Below are positions 33,500 to 41,941 of a DNA stretch of 64,000 bases, piece by piece (position 1 is the first letter of the stretch; every line of letters begins with the position of its first letter). Below the pieces are notes generated by a model, which was not told the origin of the DNA, made no database searches, and worked only from the letters and a program-made list of their open reading frames with translations. Source of the DNA: GCA-003244245 sp049673305 (GTDB lineage Bacteria > Actinomycetota > Actinomycetes > Mycobacteriales > Pseudonocardiaceae); assembly GCA_049673305.1 (NCBI GenBank), contig JBATXM010000185.1:16799-80798 (forward strand), given 5' to 3'. Made by a program: the position numbers and the translations under genes.

Positions 33500-33971
33500 A
33501 GTCGTCCCGTCTGACGGCGTGGTGCCGGGCGGCGTCGCGCCAATAGTTGTGCCGCACAATCTTGGCCGCGTCCTCGATGATCTCACCGCCAAGGAAACGG
33601 TCATCGTCGCCGAAGTGCATCCGAACCAGCTTGCGCGAGTCGAACAACCAGTAATCGTGGTTTGGAAGCTCAGCGTCACGCGCGACATCGCGGGCGAGGT
33701 ACCGAATATCTTCACCCGCAGCGGTCGTGAACTGTGACGCCCATAGGCCAAACCGACTGTAGTCGGTCAGCGGCAAACTCACCACGCGCACACGCGAAAA
33801 AAGGCGACCTTCAGCCGTCGCCTCGCAAATCATGCCGAACCAACTTTCGGCCCACGACATGTCAACTTGTTCACCGGCTCGGAATTTTCTGTACGACTCA
33901 ACCTCGCGCGGCGCGTTGTAGCTGTCCCGCACTTCCAAACGGAAAGCCGTGTGCTCGAAGGTGCGGAACAC
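33480..33971 (-). CDS. DUF6879 family protein
   Basis: 163 residues: FEHTAFRLEVRDSYNAPREV, ESWFGMICEATAEGRLFSRV, RVVSLPLTDYSRFGLWASQF and NHDYWLFDSRKLVRMHFGDD. DUF6879 proteins are a standard neighbour of XRE/DUF5753 regulators in Pseudonocardiales and Streptomyces. They are presumed to act with the regulator, possibly as antagonist or co-factor; no biochemical function is known. The gene overlaps the regulator start. Confidence 0.8.
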   Translation of the reverse strand: MFRTFEHTAFRLEVRDSYNAPREVESYRKFRAGEQVDMSWAESWFGMICEATAEGRLFSRVRVVSLPLTDYSRFGLWASQFTTAAGEDIRYLARDVARDAELPNHDYWLFDSRKLVRMHFGDDDRFLGGEIIEDAAKIVRHNYWRDAARHHAVRRDDFGTEQG

Positions 33972-33999
33972 CGGCTAAACTCGTCCCCGGTGAGCAGGC

Positions 34000-34233
34000 T
34001 CAGCGCTCCTCCTCTGATGAGTAGTTGCGAGCGTAGAACTTGAGCACATCCTCGGGGATCTCGATGATCGCTTCACCCTCGGGCACCGGGCCAACTTCAG
34101 CAAGCGCCTGGGGGTCGGTCACGACCCAACCCTGAGCGATGTAGGTCTTGCGGTCCGTCCGGTCCGTCACGAACAGGGTGGGCGACTCTCCCTCGATTGA
34201 TTCGGGGTCTTTTCCCAGAAATCTGGCGTGCAT
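34000..34233 (-). CDS. Small protein of the XRE/DUF6879 module
   Basis: 77 residues: MHARFLGKDPESIEGESPTL, KTYIAQGWVVTDPQALAE and a C-terminal IEIPEDVLKFYARNY. It is acidic and compact, encoded 28 bp upstream of the DUF6879 gene. Proteins with this KDPES...GWVVTD pattern recur in this three-gene module. Function unknown. Confidence 0.65.
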   Translation of the reverse strand: MHARFLGKDPESIEGESPTLFVTDRTDRKTYIAQGWVVTDPQALAEVGPVPEGEAIIEIPEDVLKFYARNYSSEEER

Positions 34234-34336
34234 GGAATCTTCTTGCTCGAAGTTGGCGAAACCTTCTCAGGCATCGTCGCGCAGGAGCGCCCGCAGGTCA
34301 ACAGCCCAGCCCAGGCGGGCAACGGACGTCTCTCGA

Positions 34337-36190
34337 TCATTCGACCGTCACGGATTTGGCGAGGTTGCGGGGTTTGTCCACGTCGTACCCGCGCTGCCGG
34401 GCGATCTCGGCGGCGAGCACCTGAAGCGGCACAGTGGACACCAGCGGCTGCAGCAGGGTGGGCACTGCGGGCACCTCTAGCAGGTGCGCGGCGTAGGGCC
34501 GCACCGTCTCGTCGCCCTCCTCGGCGATGACGATGGTCCGTGCGCCGCGGGCCCGGATCTCCTGGATGTTGGACAGCAGCTTGGCGTGCAGCACGGCCCG
34601 CCCCTTGGGTGAGGGCATCACCACGACCACGGGCAGGCCCTCCTCGAGCAGCGCGATCGCGCCGTGCTTGAGCTCTCCGGCGGCGAAGCCCTCGGCGTGC
34701 ATGTAGGCGAGCTCCTTGAGCTTGAGCGCACCTTCCAAGGCCACCGGGAAACCGACGTGACGGCCCAGAAAGAGCACCACCTTGGCGTGCGCGAGCTCCC
34801 GGCCTAGCTCGCGCACCGCATCCACGGTGCCGAGCACCTGGGCCACCGCTTCGGGCATCTTCTCCAGCTCGGCGAACTCGCGGGCGACCTCGTCGGGGTA
34901 CTTGGTGCCGCGAGCCTGCGCCAACGCCAGCCCGACCAGGAAGTTGGCCACGATCTGAGCGAGGAAGGTCTTGGTGGCGGCCACCCCGATCTCCGGCCCA
35001 GCGTGGGTGTAGAGCACCGCGTCGGACTCCCGGGGGATCTGCGCCCCGTTGGTGTTGCAGATCGCCAGTACCCGGGCTTTCTGATCCTTGGCGTGGCGCA
35101 CCGCTTCCAGGGTGTCCATCGTCTCCCCGGACTGCGAGATCGCGACGACCAGGGTGGAGCGGTCCAGCACCGGGTCGCGGTAGCGAAATTCACTGGCCAG
35201 CTCGACTTCCACCGGCAACCGGCACCAGTGCTCGATGGCGTACTTGGCGACCATGCCGGAGTGATACGCGGTCCCGCAGGCCACCACGAAGACCTTGTCG
35301 ACGTCACGCAGCTCCTGGGTGTCCATCCGCTGCTCATCCAGCACGATCCGGCCGTCGATGAAGTGCCCGCGCAGGGTGTTGGCGATGGCGCTGGGTTGTT
35401 CCTGGATCTCCTTGAGCATGAAAAAGTCGTGGCCACCTTTCTCCGCCGCGGACAGGTCCCAATCAATGTGAAAGGGTCTCCCCTCAGCGGGAGCGCCGTA
35501 AAAATCAGTGATCTGGTAACCATCTCGGGTGATCGTCACCACCTGGTCCTGGCCGAGCTCGACGGCGTCGCGGGTGTGCTCGATGAAGGCCGCGACGTCG
35601 GAGGCGACGAAGTGCTCCCCGGCGCCCACTCCCAGCACCAGCGGCGACGAGCGGCGCGCCGCGACGATCAGGTCAGGTTCGTCGGCATGGGTGACGACGA
35701 GGGTGAACGCCCCGTGCAGCCGGCGACACACCAGCCGCACAGCCAGCGGCAGGTCCCCGCAGTCCGTGTACGCCGCAGCGAGCAGATGCGCGGCGGTCTC
35801 GGTGTCGGTGTCGCTGGCCAGCTCCACCCCGCCGTGCTCCAGCTCGGCCCGCAGCTGGGCGTGGTTCTCGATGATCCCGTTGTGCACGACGGCGAGCCGG
35901 CCGGCGGTGTCCCGGTGCGGGTGGGCGTTGCGATCAGTCGGCGCACCGTGGGTGGCCCAGCGGGTGTGCCCCATCCCGGCGGTGCCCCGCAACGCGGCCC
36001 GCCCGGTGGCGTCGAGCTCATCGATCAGGTTGGCCAGCACCCCGGCCTTGCGCGCCACCGCGAGCGTGCCCGCGCTGGTGAGCACCGCGACACCGGCAGA
36101 GTCATAGCCGCGGTACTCCAACCGGCCCAGACCCCCTAAGACGACGTCGAGGGCATCGCGATACCCGACATAGCCCACGATTCCGCACAT
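34337..36190 (-). CDS. glmS: Glutamine-fructose-6-phosphate aminotransferase
   Basis: 617 residues. It makes glucosamine-6-phosphate from fructose-6-phosphate and glutamine, the entry step to UDP-GlcNAc. The N-terminal glutaminase has the nucleophile C2 (MCGIVGYVGYRDALDVVLGG), HTRWATHGAPTDRNAHPH and NGIIENHAQLRAEL. Two SIS isomerase domains follow (CGTAYHSGMVAKYAIEHWCR, ISQSGETMDTLEAVRHAK). The C-terminus DKPRNLAKSVTVE is canonical. ATG start; divergent from the hydrolase gene by 29 bp. Together with glmM 1.7 kb away it supplies the amino-sugar pathway. Confidence 0.97.
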   Translation of the reverse strand: MCGIVGYVGYRDALDVVLGGLGRLEYRGYDSAGVAVLTSAGTLAVARKAGVLANLIDELDATGRAALRGTAGMGHTRWATHGAPTDRNAHPHRDTAGRLAVVHNGIIENHAQLRAELEHGGVELASDTDTETAAHLLAAAYTDCGDLPLAVRLVCRRLHGAFTLVVTHADEPDLIVAARRSSPLVLGVGAGEHFVASDVAAFIEHTRDAVELGQDQVVTITRDGYQITDFYGAPAEGRPFHIDWDLSAAEKGGHDFFMLKEIQEQPSAIANTLRGHFIDGRIVLDEQRMDTQELRDVDKVFVVACGTAYHSGMVAKYAIEHWCRLPVEVELASEFRYRDPVLDRSTLVVAISQSGETMDTLEAVRHAKDQKARVLAICNTNGAQIPRESDAVLYTHAGPEIGVAATKTFLAQIVANFLVGLALAQARGTKYPDEVAREFAELEKMPEAVAQVLGTVDAVRELGRELAHAKVVLFLGRHVGFPVALEGALKLKELAYMHAEGFAAGELKHGAIALLEEGLPVVVVMPSPKGRAVLHAKLLSNIQEIRARGARTIVIAEEGDETVRPYAAHLLEVPAVPTLLQPLVSTVPLQVLAAEIARQRGYDVDKPRNLAKSVTVE

Positions 36191-36219
36191 GCGCGTCCCC
36201 CCACGCTATCGTCCGGCTT

Positions 36220-36993
36220 ATGCGCACCGACCCAGCAGTCCGCTCGATGGCCGGGGAGCTCTCCCGGCCAGGTCCCCATGCAGTGGCCCGCGGTGATCTC
36301 GCGGCGGCCGGCATACCCGGGATGATGTTCACGCCGAGGTCCGGCCTTGGGCTGCCCGCAGTCGCGTTCGGGCACGGCTGGCTGCAGCCAACGTCCCGCT
36401 ACGAGGAGTTGCTGCGCCACCTGGCCACCTGGGGTATGGTCGCGGCGGCACCGGACACCCAGCGGACTCCGCTGGCGTCGCACCGTCAGTTCGCCACCGA
36501 TCTGCGCACCGTGTTGGACGTGTGTGTGGGGGTGCGCCTGGGTGATGGTGACATCAGCGTCGATCCTAGCAAGCTGGCTCTGGTGGGGCATGGCATGGGC
36601 GGCGGCTGCGCGGTACTCGCGGCCGCCGCCGATGACCGTTGCCAGGCGGTGGCCACGCTGGCGGTCACGGAGACCCTGCCTTCAGCCGTGGCCGCCGCGC
36701 GCCGCTGCGCCATGCCGGGGCTGCACATAACCGGGGGCAAGGATCTGCTGGCCCCGACGGCCGGGCATGCCGAGCCGGTGGTCAGGGCGTGGGCCGGTCC
36801 CGTGCAGCTGCGGACGCTGCCCAAGGCCAGCCATCTCGGCTTCACCACAGGCCAGCACTGGAGTGATCTCCTCGTCGGGAGTAGCCCGGAAAGCGCAACC
36901 CGGCGGATCAGCCGTGCGCTGGTCACCGCTTTCCTGCTGCGTCATCTCACCGGGACCAGCGAGTACGACGCGCTACTGGAGGAACCCCGATAG
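36220..36993 (+). CDS. Alpha/beta-hydrolase fold protein lacking the nucleophile Ser
   Basis: 257 residues of chlorophyllase/dienelactone-hydrolase-like fold: LPAVAFGHGWLQPTSRYEEL (oxyanion region) and ATWGMVAAAPDTQRTPLASH. The elbow reads KLALVGHGMGGGCAVLAAAA: GHGMG where active hydrolases have GHSMG. The acid and His regions are recognisable (ITGGKDLLAPTAGHAEPV, PKASHLGFTT). If the Gly is real, the protein is probably a pseudoenzyme or works without a serine nucleophile. It overlaps the end of the rlmA-like gene by 21 bp, convergently. Confidence 0.75.
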   Translation: MRTDPAVRSMAGELSRPGPHAVARGDLAAAGIPGMMFTPRSGLGLPAVAFGHGWLQPTSRYEELLRHLATWGMVAAAPDTQRTPLASHRQFATDLRTVLDVCVGVRLGDGDISVDPSKLALVGHGMGGGCAVLAAAADDRCQAVATLAVTETLPSAVAAARRCAMPGLHITGGKDLLAPTAGHAEPVVRAWAGPVQLRTLPKASHLGFTTGQHWSDLLVGSSPESATRRISRALVTAFLLRHLTGTSEYDALLEEPR

Positions 36994-37854
36994 TGCTCGC
37001 AGCCGCCCGTCCGACGGGCGGAACGTAGACAGGGTCACCGCCAAGGTGGTCGGCATCGGGTCGGGAAGTTGCCCAATGCGGTCGGCGAGGGCATCGGGGG
37101 CGGCATGCCATGCGCTCGGCCCCATCGCGACGACCGCCGCGACGTCCTTGCGATCAAGGGTCAGCGTCGAGCGGTGCTCCCACCGCTCGACAAGATCGAA
37201 GTAAGGTGTCAACTTCTCGGCAAGCCGCTCGTCCTTACGCTCGTCGATCGTCAGCAGGGCAAGCGGTTGAACCAGCTCACTGAGATGATCGCGGGTCGGA
37301 GTGACGACCAGGAGGCGACCGGCAGGGTTGATGACCCGGCGCAACTCGGCACCGTTGCGCGGAGCGAAAATGTTCACCAGGACCACAGCTGCGGAATCAG
37401 TGACCGGCAGCCGACGCCAAGCGTCGCACCCGACCGCGCCGATTCGCTCATGGGCGCGCGCAGCCCTGCGAAGGGCGAACTTCGACACGTCCAAGGCCAA
37501 TCCAACCCTGTCCGGAAGGCGATCAACCACGGCGGCAAGGTAGTATCCGGTACCTGCGCCGACATCAATGACGCATCCCTGATCCTCAAGTGTGGTCACC
37601 GCGTCGGCGGCAGCACGCGCGACATCCGCAGCAATGCCCGCGTAATGGCCTGCCGCGAGAAAGTCGGCTCGCGCCTGGACCATCGCCGCCGTATCGCCGT
37701 GATGTCTTCGAGCCCCAGTGGGCAGCAAATTAACATAACCCTGACGCGCGATGTCGAACACGTGCCCGGCCGTACAGCGAATGGATCCACCGTCACAGGC
37801 CACCAACGCACCGCAATAGGGACACACCAGGTAGCGGATCACGTCGTCGAGCAC
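36973..37854 (-). CDS. 23S rRNA (guanine-N1)-methyltransferase, RlmA family
   Basis: 293 residues from the GTG at 37854 (VLDDVIRYLVCPYCG). The zinc site C11, C14, C27, H31 at the N-terminus is the RlmA hallmark. Then HVFDIARQGYVNLLPTGARR, and the SAM motif DVGAGTGYYLAAVVDRLPDR with the LDVSKFALRRAARAH acidic loop. Family members methylate G745 (RlmAI) or G748 (RlmAII/TlrB) in helix 35 of 23S rRNA; TlrB gives tylosin resistance. Which guanine is modified here cannot be told from sequence. Confidence 0.85.
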   Translation of the reverse strand: MLDDVIRYLVCPYCGALVACDGGSIRCTAGHVFDIARQGYVNLLPTGARRHHGDTAAMVQARADFLAAGHYAGIAADVARAAADAVTTLEDQGCVIDVGAGTGYYLAAVVDRLPDRVGLALDVSKFALRRAARAHERIGAVGCDAWRRLPVTDSAAVVLVNIFAPRNGAELRRVINPAGRLLVVTPTRDHLSELVQPLALLTIDERKDERLAEKLTPYFDLVERWEHRSTLTLDRKDVAAVVAMGPSAWHAAPDALADRIGQLPDPMPTTLAVTLSTFRPSDGRLRALSGFLQ

Positions 37855-37896
37855 GCATCCATTCTCACCCACGCCAGCCACAACCTCGCTGACAAG

Positions 37897-39249
37897 TCAG
37901 CAAATGGCGGCGACAACCGTGGCGATGCGGTGGGCGATGTTCTGCGCCGTGGACTGGGTGGGGGCCTCGACCATCACCCGCACGAGCGGCTCGGTTCCCG
38001 ATGGGCGCAGCAGGACGCGGCCAGTGGCGCCCAGTTCAGCCTCGGCACCGGCTATGGCGTCCGCCACTGCGGGTGCCGCCGCGACCTCAGTCTTGTCCGC
38101 GACCACAACGTTGACCAGCACCTGCGGCAGCCGAGTCAGCACACTGGCCAGGTCCGCCAGGCTCCGCCCCGAGCTGACCACCCGGGTCATCAGTCGCAAC
38201 GCGGTCAGCAACCCATCGCCTGTGGTGGCGTACCCAGGAAGCACCACATGCCCGGACTGCTCGCCGCCCAGCGAGAATCCCCCCTCCGCCAGCGCTTCCA
38301 GCACGTACCGGTCCCCCACCGGAGTGGTCCGCACCAGCACACCGTGCGCACGCATCGCCAGGTGCAACCCCAGATTGCTCATCACAGTGGCGACCAGGGT
38401 GTCGGCGACCAGCTCGTCATTCTCCCGCATCGCCAACGCGAGAATAGCCATGATCTGATCGCCGTCCACCACCTCGCCGGTGGCGTCCACGGCCAGGCAG
38501 CGGTCGGCGTCGCCATCGTGGGCGATACCGATCGCCGCGCGCCGCGCCAGCACTGCCTCCCGTAACTGGTCCAGATGCGCGGACCCGCAGCCATCATTGA
38601 TGTTGAGGCCATCAGGTTGCGCATGCAGCGCCACCACCTCGGCGCCGGCCCTGCGGTAGGCCTGCGCAGCGACGACGGAAGCCGCACCGTGCGCGCAGTC
38701 GACCACCACGCGCACCCCGTCCAGGGACTGCGGGGTGGCCAGCAACAGGTGATCCACATATCGCCCAGCGGCCCCCGGCACGGCACGCACCCGGCCGATC
38801 CGAGCTCCGGTGGGACGCTCGACGTCGCAGCCGTTCACCCGAGCGGCGATCTCGTCCTCCACCGCGTCGGGAAGCTTGCGACCACCAGCGGCGAAAAGCT
38901 TGATGCCGTTGTCGGGCATCGGGTTGTGCGACGCGGAGATCATCACGCCTAAATCCGCGCCGAACTCGCCCACCAGGTAGGCAACCGCTGGGGTGGGCAG
39001 TACCCCAACCTGCAGCACGTCAGCACCGGCAGAGGTCAGGCCGGCGGTGACGGCCGCCTGCAGCATCTCGCCACTGGCCCGAGGATCCCGACCGACCACG
39101 GCAACCGGGCGATGCCCAAGACCCTGCTCGGCGAGCACTCGGGCAGCCGAGCTGGACAGCGCCAGCACCAGCTCCGGTGTCAGCTCGGAGTTGGCAAGCC
39201 CACGCACCCCATCGGTGCCAAAGAGGCGTCGTGGCAAGGCGTACGGCAC
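37897..39249 (-). CDS. glmM: Phosphoglucosamine mutase
   Basis: 450 residues, GTG start whose G is shared with the rpsI stop (TAGTG). It converts GlcN-6-P to GlcN-1-P. Signatures: RRLFGTDGVRGLANSELTPE, the phosphoserine loop GVMISASHNPMPDNGIKLF, the metal-binding GIAHDGDADRCLAVD, LGGEQSGHVVLPGYATTGDG and the phosphate-binding VLLRPSGTEPLVRVMVEA. It follows rpsI as in mycobacteria and feeds UDP-GlcNAc synthesis with glmS. Confidence 0.97.
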   Translation of the reverse strand: MPYALPRRLFGTDGVRGLANSELTPELVLALSSSAARVLAEQGLGHRPVAVVGRDPRASGEMLQAAVTAGLTSAGADVLQVGVLPTPAVAYLVGEFGADLGVMISASHNPMPDNGIKLFAAGGRKLPDAVEDEIAARVNGCDVERPTGARIGRVRAVPGAAGRYVDHLLLATPQSLDGVRVVVDCAHGAASVVAAQAYRRAGAEVVALHAQPDGLNINDGCGSAHLDQLREAVLARRAAIGIAHDGDADRCLAVDATGEVVDGDQIMAILALAMRENDELVADTLVATVMSNLGLHLAMRAHGVLVRTTPVGDRYVLEALAEGGFSLGGEQSGHVVLPGYATTGDGLLTALRLMTRVVSSGRSLADLASVLTRLPQVLVNVVVADKTEVAAAPAVADAIAGAEAELGATGRVLLRPSGTEPLVRVMVEAPTQSTAQNIAHRIATVVAAIC

Positions 39250-39743
39250 TAACGCTTCGAGTACTGGGGAGCCTTGCGCGCCTTCTTCAGGCCGTACTTC
39301 TTGCGCTCGGTAGCCCTGGCGTCGCGGGTCAGGAAGCCGGCTTTCTTCAACGCCGGGCGGTCATCAAGGTTAATCTCGATCAGTGCCCGGGCAATGGCCA
39401 ACCGCAGGGCGCCAGCCTGACCGGAGGTACCGCCACCGGAGAGGTTGCCGAATATGTCGTAGGACTCTGGCTTGTTGACGGTGACGAGGGGATCCCGGAT
39501 CAGCTGCTGATGCACCTTGTTCGGGAAGTACCGCTCCAGGCTGGTGCCGTTAAGGGTGAAGACACCGGTGCCGGGCACCAGGCGGACTCGCACGACCGCC
39601 TTTTTGCGACGACCAACGGCCTGCACGACCTGTCCACTGGGCATCGGCAGCGCCGGAACGAGCAGAGCCGGTCCGGCATCGGGAGCGGGCGCGACAGCGG
39701 GAGCCGGCCCGGCATCGGGTTGCGGCGTCTGCGGAGTGCTCAC
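39249..39743 (-). CDS. rpsI: 30S ribosomal protein S9
   Basis: 164 residues from the GTG at 39743 (MSTPQTPQPDAGPAPAVAPA). A further GTG at 39797, overlapping the rplM stop, is possible. The first 40 residues are a Pro/Ala-rich extension. The conserved core has VGRRKKAVVRVRLVPGTG, NGTSLERYFPN, GGGTSGQAGALRLAIARAL and the basic end ERKKYGLKKARKAPQYSKR that reaches into the P site. Standard rplM-rpsI-glmM order. Confidence 0.95.
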   Translation of the reverse strand: MSTPQTPQPDAGPAPAVAPAPDAGPALLVPALPMPSGQVVQAVGRRKKAVVRVRLVPGTGVFTLNGTSLERYFPNKVHQQLIRDPLVTVNKPESYDIFGNLSGGGTSGQAGALRLAIARALIEINLDDRPALKKAGFLTRDARATERKKYGLKKARKAPQYSKR

Positions 39744-39793
39744 GGGGTCTCTCGGGTCCTCACTCTGTGACGAAATTACTGTGTCTGACGAGA

Positions 39794-40237
39794 TCACTGG
39801 GCGACCTGGGTGATTTTGAATGGCTGCGGTTGCTGAGCGGCGTGCGGATGATCGGGAGTGGCATAGACCTTGAGCTTGCGACCCATCGCCCGACCCAGCG
39901 TGTTCTTCGGGAGCATGCCCCTGATGGAGCGCTCCAGCAGCCGCTCCGGCCGGGTGGCGAGCATCTCGGAGAACGAGCGCCGCTTGAGCCCGCCTGGATG
40001 ACCGCTGTGCCGGTACACGAAGCTGTGATCGCCCTTGTTTCCGGACAACGCCACTTTACCAGCGTTGACGATCACGACGAAGTCGCCGGTGTCGACATGC
40101 GGAGCGTAGGTCGGTTTGTGCTTGCCGCGCAGCAGCGTGGCGGCCTGGCTGGCGAGGCGGCCCAGCACCACGTCCGTGGCATCAATGACATGCCAGGCGC
40201 GCTCGACCTCGCCAGGCTTGGGGTTGTACGTGCGCAC
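39794..40237 (-). CDS. rplM: 50S ribosomal protein L13
   Basis: 147 residues, GTG start. WHVIDATDVVLGRLASQAA and HVDTGDFVVIVNAGKVALSG are the family core, with HSGHPGGLKRRSFSEMLATR and GMLPKNTLGRAMGRKLKVY near the end. It heads the rplM-rpsI operon; the promoter must lie in the 200-bp stretch to 40438. Confidence 0.97.
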   Translation of the reverse strand: MRTYNPKPGEVERAWHVIDATDVVLGRLASQAATLLRGKHKPTYAPHVDTGDFVVIVNAGKVALSGNKGDHSFVYRHSGHPGGLKRRSFSEMLATRPERLLERSIRGMLPKNTLGRAMGRKLKVYATPDHPHAAQQPQPFKITQVAQ

Positions 40238-40438
40238 GGAGCTACCTCATTATCGCGGTTCGCAGGGTCATCGAACTTCTCCAGGGCGCTGGTGCGACTT
40301 TGCGCTCCCCGCACGTCCGCACAGCAGCGAGGAAACGATACCGGCCCTCGAGTGACGGGGCACAACGGGGTGGCCGCCGGGCAAGCAACCACCCAGCGAC
40401 GACCCGAAGACCTCACCCCGCGACCTCACCCCGCACAG

Positions 40439-40726
40439 CTATGACCAACGTCGCGTGTTCGCCGCTTCGCCTTCATGGTAGTTCTGGTTCGACGTGCCCA
40501 GCGCCACCCCGATCTGGTTCAGCACTTGGTTCAGGTCGGCCGCCAATCGATCCCACCGCGCCTGGCGGGCGTTGTAGGCGATCGCCGCATCGCCGCTCCA
40601 GGTGTCCACCATCGGCTTCAGGTACGTCTTGAGGTCCTCCATCTCCCGGCTGATATTCGTCCACGTTGTCCGAATCGAGCTCTGCGCGTTCTCAAGCTCG
40701 CCGAACGTGACCAGGATCTCGCTCAT
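40439..40726 (-). CDS. WXG100 family type VII secretion target (EsxA-like)
   Basis: 95 residues from the ATG at 40726, the usual length. Two helices hinge at TWSGDAAIAYNARQARWDRL, with W-S-G as the WXG motif. It pairs with the next gene upstream to form a heterodimer secreted by an ESX system. The pair next to rplM corresponds to mycobacterial esxT/esxU (Rv3444c/Rv3445c). No ESX machinery genes are in the window. Confidence 0.9.
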   Translation of the reverse strand: MSEILVTFGELENAQSSIRTTWTNISREMEDLKTYLKPMVDTWSGDAAIAYNARQARWDRLAADLNQVLNQIGVALGTSNQNYHEGEAANTRRWS

Positions 40727-40778
40727 GTGTCTCTCTCTTTCAGTCTTGGGTGGTAAGGCAGGATCTGCGCGGGCGCAT

Positions 40779-41093
40779 TCAATTGCCCAGCGCCTGGCTG
40801 ATCCGCGAGTAGCTCTGGTGCTCGGTCTCGTCGGCCTGCGCATAGGTGGTCCCGGATTCCCGGATCTGCTCACCGATCTCTTTGAGCGTGCTGTTGAGTT
40901 GGATCGCGTCGGTATTCCAACGGTCCATCAGCATGGTGAAGGCTTTCGCTGCCTGACCCTTCCACGCCCCCGCCAGCGGTGTCAGCTGGTTGTGCAGAGC
41001 CGAGAGTTGACTCTGCACGCTGTTGTTCACCTCGTCGACGTGGTGCGCCGCCGCCTGCATCTGCTCGACCTGCGTGCCGAACTGCTGTGCCAT
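40779..41093 (-). CDS. WXG100 family type VII secretion target (EsxB-like)
   Basis: 104 residues, helical hairpin with W-K-G in PLAGAWKGQAAKAFTMLMDR. A C-terminal YAQADETEHQSY segment matches the YxxxD/E secretion signal that CFP-10-type partners carry, suggesting this is the signal-bearing half of the pair. It is encoded 52 bp upstream of its partner in the same operon. Confidence 0.9.
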   Translation of the reverse strand: MAQQFGTQVEQMQAAAHHVDEVNNSVQSQLSALHNQLTPLAGAWKGQAAKAFTMLMDRWNTDAIQLNSTLKEIGEQIRESGTTYAQADETEHQSYSRISQALGN

Positions 41094-41252
41094 CTGTCGC
41101 GGTCTCCTTCTGGGGTTGGGCGATCTGAGGTTGGGCGATGTGACTACTGGGAGACGTCACAGTGTCAGATCCGGTTCCATACCGTAACCACATGGTCGCA
41201 GAACGTTGCAAGCGCGAACGCCGTCCGGATGTAGCTCATGGTTTGGGGGAAT

Positions 41253-41855
41253 TCACCGCCAAGCGTCCGGGCCCAGCCCGCTGCCGTCCAGCCGGTCCCG
41301 AAGCTGGCGCAGGGCTCGCACCCGGGTGGGCCCCACGCCACCGATGGGGATTCCGGCCGCACGGGCGACCTGAGCGTAGGGTCGCGGGTGGTCGGTGAAC
41401 AGCTCCCGTAGCAGGTCTCTCCGCCGAGGCGGCAACTCCGAGACGACGTTCCACAACCTCCGTGTGGTCTCGGCATCGATGACGTACTGCTCAGGACTCG
41501 GTGCAGGGTCAGCGACTGGCTCTGGATCCAGTTGGCCCAGCTGCGCCGCGACAGCGGCCCGGCGCAGGATGCTCAGGCATTCGCGCCGGGCGGTGGTCGT
41601 CAGCCACCCGGCCAGCCGCTCAGGAGACCGCACGCGGTGGGCGTTTTCGGCCAGCCGAAGCCAGGTCATCTGCACCGCGTCGAGCGCGTCGGCGTCCTGC
41701 AGCCGAAACGAGCGCACCGTCGCGGACACGAGCCTGCCGTACCGGCGCAGGATCTCGCCCCAGGCCACCGGATCGCCATCACTCACCCGGAGCAGCAGGT
41801 CAGCGGGGTCACCCGGGGTGTCAGTGGAGGGGCAGTTTCTGGTAGCGGTGGTCAC
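41253..41855 (-). CDS. ECF-type RNA polymerase sigma factor
   Basis: About 200 residues from the GTG at 41855 (another GTG lies 6 codons upstream). Region 2: ILRRYGRLVSATVRSFRLQD and ADALDAVQMTWLRLAENAHR. Region 4: LPPRRRDLLRELFTDHPRPY, with the HTH around YAQVARAAGIPIGGVGPTRV. No anti-sigma gene is adjacent. Its neighbour is the large AfsR-like regulator transcribed the same way, so the two may form a regulatory unit. Regulon unknown. Confidence 0.85.
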   Translation of the reverse strand: MTTATRNCPSTDTPGDPADLLLRVSDGDPVAWGEILRRYGRLVSATVRSFRLQDADALDAVQMTWLRLAENAHRVRSPERLAGWLTTTARRECLSILRRAAVAAQLGQLDPEPVADPAPSPEQYVIDAETTRRLWNVVSELPPRRRDLLRELFTDHPRPYAQVARAAGIPIGGVGPTRVRALRQLRDRLDGSGLGPDAWR

Positions 41856-41941
41856 CGGCCCACCATCGGGCACCGGGTTTGGCCGGAAATACCTGGCGGA
41901 TTGGAACCGGATTGGCGCCGGATTGGCCGGGCGTGGCTAGG

